Below are positions 33,032-33,257 of a stretch of DNA of 33,257 nt, piece by piece. The notes beneath the pieces are model-generated. The model did no database searches. It worked only from the letters and a program-made list of their open reading frames with translations, and had not been told where the DNA came from. The first letter of the stretch is position 1, and every line of letters begins with the position of its first letter. Location: positions 1 to 33,257 of the forward strand of contig CAJMAW010000015.1 of assembly GCA_905211485.1 (NCBI GenBank), read 5' to 3'. This DNA comes from an uncultured Lentisphaeria bacterium (lineage in GTDB: Bacteria; Verrucomicrobiota; Lentisphaeria; Victivallales; UBA1829). A program made the translations under genes and the position numbers.

Positions 33032-33257
33032 TCAGGAACGCCGGGAACGATAGACGCCGGGGGGAAACTTTTTCCTTTTTTTGAAAATCCGTGCGAAATA
33101 ATATTCGTCATCAAAGCCCAGGAGAGATGCGATCTCCTTGATAGAGCAGCCGGATCCGCGCAGGAGTTCCGCCGCGGCATTGATTTTCTGATCCAGCAGA
33201 AAGGCGTAGGGCGTGACTCCGAATACGGAACGGAAAATCCGGATGGTCTGAACCGGC
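33032..33257 (-). CDS. AraC-family transcriptional regulator, C-terminal part only
   Basis: The window edge cuts this minus-strand gene; only the last 75 codons are present, ending in a TGA at 33032. The visible part is the second half of an AraC-type double helix-turn-helix: FRSVFGVTPYAFLLDQKINA, AAELLRGSGCSIKEIASLLGFDDEYYFARIFKK, and the usual end FPPGVYRSRRS. The phrase IKEIASLLGFDDEYYFAR is the classic second recognition helix region. The sensing domain is outside the window, so ligand and targets are unknown. Such regulators often act on sugar-use genes. It converges with the TSCPD gene. Confidence 0.92.
   Translation of the reverse strand, partial: PVQTIRIFRSVFGVTPYAFLLDQKINAAAELLRGSGCSIKEIASLLGFDDEYYFARIFKKRKKFPPGVYRSRRS

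Noticed and set aside
1..33257. tRNA, rRNA, CRISPR arrays, insertion sequences or prophage
   Set aside because: No cloverleaf-like stretch, spaced repeat array, transposase or terminal inverted repeats were seen in any spacer.

Overview
This window is mostly a GC-rich (roughly 55-60% by eye) bacterial chromosome segment with housekeeping and envelope genes. It looks like a strictly or facultatively anaerobic Gram-negative bacterium: an oxygen-sensitive class III ribonucleotide reductase, an [FeFe]-hydrogenase maturase (HydE), a SecDF/YajC export module, a MurC-type peptidoglycan ligase and an ExbB/ExbD (Tol-like) proton-channel operon headed by two TPR proteins. The mix of TPR-ExbB-ExbD-ExbD operon, fused SecDF and purine/pyrimidine-tract-rich spacers reminds me of the PVC superphylum, perhaps Lentisphaerota/Victivallales, but that is inference and not shown by any marker gene here.

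Layout. Positions 1-~659 are AT-rich and carry the middle of a DegT-family sugar aminotransferase that is cut off at the composition break; this may be an assembly join. Then come, all on the minus strand: a Memo-AMMECR1 fusion with an N-terminal membrane segment (652-2505), an EIIA-CBS sensor (2549-3475), and an anaerobic ribonucleotide reductase whose glycyl-radical tail is a separate 53-residue gene (4015-4176) downstream of the main catalytic gene (4370-6412). A plus-strand secreted zinc-ribbon protein follows (6814-7881). From 15134 down to 8573 runs a TPR-TPR-ExbB-ExbD-ExbD operon ending in a strong terminator. Further minus-strand genes are murC-like, a membrane protein coupled to a bifunctional NAD(P)HX repair enzyme, a histidine phosphatase, secDF and yajC.

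From 24948 onwards genes run on the plus strand: an iron-dependent alcohol dehydrogenase, then glycerate kinase-gmk-coaC with overlapping stops and starts, an SppA-like lipoprotein broken by one extra G at its catalytic serine codon, rsmE, and hydE-TSCPD. A minus-strand AraC-family C-terminus enters from the right edge. No rRNA, tRNA, CRISPR array or transposon was recognised.

The most notable observations are the split NrdD (glycyl radical on its own small protein with its own ribosome binding site), the membrane-anchored Memo-AMMECR1 fusion, a strand-biased 10-mer (GAAACGGGGA, six copies on plus, none noticed on minus), helically phased repeats upstream of the yajC-secDF promoter, and an alcohol dehydrogenase with a shortened metal-site loop.
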